Positions 58,801 through 64,000 of a stretch of 64,000 nt of DNA are shown here, piece by piece (position 1 is the first letter of the stretch; each line of letters starts with the position of its first letter). The notes under the pieces are model-generated. The model made no database searches and had not been told where the DNA came from. It saw nothing but the letters and a program-made list of their open reading frames with translations. Source of the stretch: Limnanthes douglasii subsp. nivea (Eukaryota; Streptophyta; Magnoliopsida; Brassicales; Limnanthaceae); contig JAUPFV010000001.1 of NCBI GenBank assembly GCA_036936605.1, positions 73,179,910-73,243,909 on the forward strand. The letters run 5' to 3'. The translations under genes and the position numbers were made by a program.

Positions 58801-60374
58801 CAAAGAGACACTATATAGATGAACTTGTGAACTGTGACTAACTGACTTGATAGGAAGTGACTTAGAAAGAGTGTCCATCCTGTATAGCCCATCTTCAGAC
58901 CTCCTTTTGAGCAGTATATTCCTTGTTATCTTGTCCTTCACAAGACAAAAATCTTTGTGAAATTCAACAAAAACATTAGTATAACTTGTGAGCTGAGAAA
59001 TAGAAAGAAGATTCTTATTGATTTTAGGAACATGGAGTATAGGTTTAAGGATGATAGGCTGTTTAGTTAGAGATTGCAGTGAGGTTTCACCAATGTGAGA
59101 GATTGGAAGTCTCTCACCACTACCAACTAGGAAATGTTTGTTATCTGAATAGTTATGTTTCTGAGTCATTTGACTGGTACTACCTGTGACATGGTGGCTA
59201 ACACCACTGTCAGCATACCACACTCCCTCTGCTGTTGTTTCTTGAGCAGTAAGCAACACACTATGATCTCCTTCAGACTTAGGATGCTCTGAAGATGTTG
59301 ACCCCATAACTGATACATCATCTCTATAATAGCAGACTATAGCAGAGTGACCATACCTGCTACAAATTTGACAGGTTGGTTTGTTCTGAGCAAACCGTCC
59401 ATCTCTGCCCCTATAGAAATTGCCTCGACCTCTGTAGTTAGAATTAGATCGGCCCTTGTAATTTTTATTGAATTTTTTGTTATGTCCAGTGTATCCTTTT
59501 GGACTTGCATTGCTAATTTGTTGGTTTTGATTCATTTCTTTGTACATAATTAGCACTTGACATGCTAATGATTGACATTGTACTTTGCACGTCAGTAAGT
59601 TGTTCCAGCCTACTTTCAAAGGTTAGAAGACTAATCTGTAAATCAAGCCAAGTCAGGCCTTCTTTGTCAGCAATACTAACCACTATAGGAGTGTAATCAC
59701 CATCAAGTCCTGCAAGAACATGAGTGATTAGATCATCCATTGAGGTAAGACACCCTGCAAGGATGAGATTGTCAAAGATCATCTTCATTTTTTTCAAGTA
59801 CTCTATCATAGCAGTAGTTCCTTTGCGAGTTCTCTGGAAATTTGCTTTATTATAAGTGACTCTAACTCTTGTCTGTGAGCCAGACAATTTACCAGCTGCT
59901 TCCCCAAGACCTTTAGAGGTCTCTTATTCCATCAATTGAGCAGCTACCTGAGGGCTCATGGTTGAATACAACCAACCAAGTAACAACTGGTCTTTTGAGA
60001 TCCATTCTTAATGTTCTGGATTCTTAGATACATTTCCCTCATTATCAGTAGTAAATTTAAGAGGGAAAGTCTTCTCACATGAGATATAGCCTCCTAGTTT
60101 GTTACCTTGATCATTTGTAAGACAATTGTTTTCCATATGAGATAATTACTCCTATCGAGCCTGATATTGTTTGCATTGTTGATTGAATGCAACTGTAGAT
60201 TCTTTGGAGTAGTAGATGGATTGTTGGGAAAATAGAGCCTAGGGAATTTGAAGATAGAGATGGAGATTCAGCAGAGATGGAGAACACTTCAAGATACTGT
60301 CTGTCTCGATCGTCACCTCTCTCTCAGGGTTGTTGCTTTGCATGGCAGCTCTGGTCGACGATGAATACTTGAAA
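55317..60374 (-). mobile_element. Copia element B2, decayed, in the CTL pseudogene
   Basis: Same family as B1. Probable target duplication CTGGG (60,375-60,379) and TTGGG (55,312-55,316), one mismatch. 3' LTR 55,317-55,864. RNase H 55,661-56,490 (SSTKLEYRALANIS, TKHIELDVHF). RT 56,285-57,260 with YVDDILVTG. Integrase and linker 57,230-58,700 (HTHVWG, the D of HTDVWG lost). Protease 59,140-59,230 (WYADSGVSHHVTG). Zinc knuckle CQICSRYGHSAIVC and UBN2 gag 59,513-60,270. The 5' LTR survives only as about 100 bp (60,270-60,374). A deletion from the middle of that LTR to the start of gag removed the primer-binding site and the gag start codon. Multiple stops and frameshifts. Confidence 0.9.
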
Positions 60375-60919
60375 CTGGGTAAGAAAGACTTTGGAGAAGA
60401 AGATAGGTATTTCTTGTTTCTGGAGCAAGTGACTGAAAGTAATAATAATTCATGCTAATGTTGTCTTTCATGGAAACATGAATATCATGCTCGGGATAAT
60501 CATAGACCCAGTTAAGTAAATATTCATAGGTAATATGTTATTCAAACATGCATATACTTCGGAAAAAAGGCCATTTACTAACAATACTAAACATTAATAC
60601 ACGAAAATAGATGGATCGATCTTCTACATATTCGTCACCCATAGCTCGTAGCTTCTTAATATTTGCATGAATTTTGATACCGTTTATATAAAACAAGTAA
60701 TTATTTTGTAGTTGCCGTTGGAACTCAACATCAACAACTAAATAATCAAGGCCATCTTTTTTTTTGAAGTAATTCTTTTAGCTGGCACTTATCAAGAACT
60801 CCCCAAATGTCTGACGTATATGTTGAGATTGTTGGATCATAAACTTGATCCATTTAAAAGGTACAACCCTCTCAATAAGATCCATCAAGAGACCATGTTC
60901 TAAGAAACAAATTAAATAT

Positions 60920-61215
60920 TAATTATTGTTGTATTGAAGGTTGTGTGTAATACCATCCTTAGATTGAGTGCAATATACTTTTTTTATGTTGAGTGTAAGA
61001 AACGCTTTTCCTTGAGTGTAGTCTTGAGGTTGAGTGTTTAAGTATTCATAAGTTATTGGATGATTGATCCTTGTCGCCACTATTGTTCTATAAATAGTGG
61101 AGCTCTCCGACCATCTAGATCATCACCAAAAACACCAAGAAGTAAACCTATAGAGAAAATTAAAGTGAGAGAAAAGAGAGACAATAATGCTCCCTTGAGT
61201 GTTAGAAAACTATTT
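60920..61215 (+). repeat. LTR-like fragment with TATA box
   Basis: Short internally repetitive words ('ttgagtgtaagaa', 'ttgagtgtagtc', 'ttgagtgttta'), a TATAAATA box at 61,089-61,096 and a downstream purine-rich leader ('gagagaaaagagagac') look like part of a retrotransposon LTR. No second copy is present in the window, so the class is unknown. Confidence 0.35.
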
Positions 61216-61221
61216 CTTTAG

Positions 61222-61335
61222 TAATTTGAATGGATGAAAAACATTTTGTTGGGATAAAATATGTTCCAAAACATTTGATGATATCAAGGAATACTTAACA
61301 TAAACTGAGATATTATTGAAGGAAATATAAGGATA

Positions 61336-61368
<33 letters not shown>

Positions 61369-61420
61369 CATAAGGGATCAGATGCAACAACCATTTTACG
61401 ACCTGAAGCGGAACAAAGTC
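61222..61420 (+). mobile_element. Gypsy RT/RNase H fragment
   Basis: Closely matches 48,918-49,140 in the gypsy relic: 'atgttccaaaacatttgatg', then 'atatcaaggaatacttaaca'. It reads FCWDKICSKTFDDIKEYLT. It holds an (ATT)n run of about nine repeats (61,335-61,365), where the other copy has only three. Confidence 0.75.
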
Positions 61421-61429
61421 TAAAATATT

Positions 61430-64000
61430 CTTTGACAGATACATCTCAAGATTCACTTTGTAGATTATATCCATCATCAACTTCACATGTCTTCTTGTTA
61501 GTATTATGTTGACTTTTCATCATCTTATTTAATGTCGTATCCTATTTAAAACCATATATCTTCTAATTTAAGCAATCTGACATCCAGGTTCAATGCATCA
61601 TAATCTATATCGTTTTACTTCTTCTAAGTAGTTGGTGAACAAACATTTCAGTGCTCTAACCCGTTTTACTTAGGTTTCTCTTCACTCCATGACTTTTGAA
61701 GATATATAAACTTAAGCTTCTTAGATGGACTCTTGTTGATGATATATGTAGCCGTCGTCAAACCCTATCCCAACCTTTGACCCATTCCAACTGGATAAAG
61801 CATATACCTAACCCGTTCGTTCAGTTGGAGAGTCTCACTCGCTGTTTGGTGTCTAACAATGCCAAGATTTTCATAATATCTTCTTAACTCCTTGTTCACA
61901 TATACCAAGTTTTTATCAGTATGAAGCTTCTTCAAAACTTTCCGGTTTGATTCTTAACCTAAGTATTCCATTTCGCAAAGCCAACCAATGCTTCATATTT
62001 GATTTTTAAGAGTATAACTCATATTTTTGCTTGAATAAACATCAATCAACGATAAAAAAAAGTATATTACAACACATATGGTACGTTCCTGCGAGGGAAT
62101 TCAGATGTCAAAGTGAACAGAATCAAGTACTTCGCATGATGAATGGTTGTTTGGAAAAAAACTTTACCCTCGTGGTCTTACTCAAATAACATCTTTCACA
62201 AAATCTAAGTTTATGAACCGCGGTAGCACATAACAACCCTTGTTTACTTAGTTCATTGCGTCTCTTTTATTTAACTGCCCCTTCCGATGATACCACAAGC
62301 TAGTATAATTCTTCATCATACTAGATATTTCTCTTACTACTACATTAACCTTAAGAAGTAACACATCATTAGTCCTATTTGCTTTCATAACTACAAGAGA
62401 TTCTTGCAATACCTTAAGTCTACCATCTATACCCATATATAAGCCCTTTGTCAACTAACATCTTAATCAAAATAAGTTTACTTTTAACTTTGGGTATATA
62501 TTTTATGTTGTTAAACACCCTCTCAAGTCTTATAGACAACTTGAACCGAAGCATATCAAACCTTTTGACATAATATGATTTGTCATTCTCGAGGATACCC
62601 TTCTAATAGTAAGCGTTCACATGTCTTTAAACTAATACTTATTCGAATTCGTGTAGAACGAAACACCCAAATCTAGCATATGCTTATCGTTATAACTGCA
62701 ACAATAAGAAGTCATTAACCCAAAAACTACTCACAATCATCAAACATCAATACAACTTCTCCGGCTTCTATTTTCTGTTAATTGGTTACCATTTTCCTTC
62801 GGGATAGTTCTAACTGATATATCGTTTCTTCTTGCTTAGCCCAACAATTAATTTTGAACCCTCCCAGCCCCTTTGGATTGTAACCGAGATTTAACAAGCC
62901 ATGAATGAACACTCATACTCATTTCATACGCTTGAAGAACAAAATTCAAAACATTTTTCTTCTACAGATCTTTGGAATTCGAGACATTATTGACTTCGGT
63001 CATCGCAAGAGAGTATTTTATATAAATTATCGTGTCCATAACATGTTAATTCTCATTTCGTAAATAACTTAATAGGATGATTGATTGGTCCTCCTCCTCC
63101 ACGTTCACACCAACTGCATTTAATTCGACTACGATTCGATTGTAATAACTAAGTGTCTTTGTATCTTTGTGATACTATCCATAAAAAGCGTGTAAACTCG
63201 TTTCTTCATAAACAATATGTTTGTCAAAGACTTTTTCATGTAAATCACCTACACTTGATTCCATATCCTCAGCGTTGTAAACTCTTCAGATATATCTGGT
63301 AGTTGTCTATTTCTCAATCTTAGTATGAGGGAACTATGAGGTTTAGGCAGTACCATAAAATTAATATGTGTAGATGTATCATCGATTGCAGCAACCAATC
63401 CTTTATGCACTTGGTAATACTTAACGTAAATTCTTCATAAATTAAAATCATTAGCTCTGTCAAGTTTTTCTAAGTAAAGCTTCATGGAGCTAATCTTTTA
63501 TTGCTTTTGTTTTCTCGGTGAGATCTAATTCTCCAGCCTACAGATCGACCACCAATCTACTTATTTATCTATTGATGTATGCTCACAACATAATTTGTTG
63601 ATGAAACCACCGTTCTTTCGAGGAAAAAATAATTCTACGATTAATGAACCTTCAAAGAATTGTTTTTACAATGTTCAAGCCGAGCAAAAAATAAAAGAAA
63701 GCGTAATAATATAAAACACATAAGACTAATTTAACATTATTCGAATTATAAATAAATCTTACAACCACGAAAAATGGAAACTCCCTTTATAAATGCATAG
63801 GTTAGAAAAAGGCTCTCAAATACAATGGACTCAATCTCTCTTTATAAGAAAAGATAATGTGATTCATATAACCATCTATTAAGTGTTTATTACTCATCTC
63901 ACTTATCTCTAAAAAACAATATATGTATTTATCTCTTTTAGGAAATAGGTTGCTTAAGTAGTAATATATTCTTATATTTACAGGTTTATTGAAAACCATA
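61430..64000 (-). mobile_element. Copia relic A4 (runs off the window)
   Basis: Fourth member of family A, minus strand. The integrase region is about 61,680-62,240 ('aaacttaagcttcttagatgg' as in A2 near 5,060). The pre-integrase piece is 62,248-62,454 (VVMKANRTNDVLL, SLWYHRKGQLN). Gag is about 62,900-63,490 and the 5' LTR begins near 63,590 ('aagccgagcaaaaaataaaagaaagcgtaa', as at 3,975 and 7,565) and continues past the window end. Coding frames are broken. RT, RNase H and the 3' LTR are missing on the left. Confidence 0.7.

Larger units (their letters stand above)
52680..60760 (-). pseudogene. Choline transporter-like protein (CTL/SLC44) pseudogene, split by two transposons
   Basis: Plant CTL proteins are multi-span membrane transporters. 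Three minus-strand pieces align in order. Piece A, 60,380-60,760: LLNWVYDYPEHDIHVSMKDN, YYYFQSLAPETRN (family LNWVCDYP.G.I......YDYFEFLTPEMRN). Piece B, 54,802-55,311: FPNVSVYWTCQ, DKAIHKYAKNSW, VKRDVADIGKS-stop-PVFF, LLPLFLSVI (family KRYMADIGKSWPV....LVPLFLS). Piece C, 52,680-53,308: LMAPFLLKVAAK, CNSDCCTYDLL, RCYWAIQFFIACSGTLIAGS, YYWANGEISPSIPFLPVLSS, GSVALGSLIV. There are at least four in-frame stops in piece B and frameshifts in piece C. The frame is continuous across the hAT junction when the duplicated 8 bp are counted once. The gene is not functional here. Confidence 0.85.

Noticed and set aside
1..64000. tRNA, rRNA or organelle-derived DNA
   Set aside because: I saw no tRNA cloverleaf, rRNA core segment or chloroplast/mitochondrial gene. 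The only tRNA-like words are the primer-binding sites complementary to initiator tRNA-Met.

Overview
The window is nuclear DNA of a flowering plant, most likely a eudicot. It is AT-rich, has spliced genes with GT..AG introns, and is packed with plant-type transposable elements: Ty1/copia, Ty3/gypsy, LINE, Helitron, hAT and TRIM. I cannot name the species. Only two host genes look intact; nearly everything else is transposon sequence at different stages of decay.

Layout. Positions 1-7,960 hold two head-to-tail decayed Copia elements (family A, minus strand), the second with a tandem duplication of its gag region. Positions 8,381-9,586 and 20,759-21,926 are two nearly identical minus-strand cinnamoyl-CoA reductase-like genes (329 residues, three exons, five residue differences). 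A young Copia element of a second family (B1, 9,815-15,246) with a perfect 5-bp target duplication sits in the promoter of the first copy. A decayed Helitron (about 15,700-19,490) that carries a solo TRIM LTR lies between the two genes. A promoter-like fragment of the same gene family without a coding region follows at 19,545-19,835, and another lies at 42,460-42,790, so the array once had more members.

Positions 22,300-33,550 hold a dead LINE (23,380-25,070), a third family-A Copia relic (26,570-29,335), a 90-bp tandem repeat (30,041-30,500), a minus-strand gypsy integrase relic (30,750-31,560) and a 21-bp minisatellite of 11 units (33,318-33,548). Positions 33,549-40,600 are AT-rich with no recognisable gene. 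Positions 40,600-47,000 hold a diverged TRIM, a duplicated AT-rich block, degenerate 43-bp arrays around a possible transposon-type reading frame, and a 263-bp foldback. Positions 48,100-50,960 are a plus-strand gypsy RT/RNase H/integrase relic split by a 683-bp GC-rich element. Positions 51,484-52,271 are a complete TRIM retrotransposon with PBS, PPT and target duplication.

Positions 52,680-60,760 are one choline-transporter-like (CTL/SLC44) pseudogene on the minus strand. It is cut into three pieces by a 1.48-kb hAT element (8-bp target duplication) and a 5-kb Copia element (B2) related to B1. The right edge (61,222-64,000) has a gypsy fragment and a fourth family-A Copia relic.

The most interesting points are: the Copia LTR lying 23 bp from a lignin-type MYB (AC) element in one gene copy, reading in the same direction as the gene; the ghost promoters of lost gene copies; the TRIM LTR with a USE/TATA pair at Pol III-type snRNA spacing and an inverted repeat whose arms change together between copies; and the nested-insertion record in the CTL pseudogene. 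All calls come from reading the sequence and recalled family features; no search was run.
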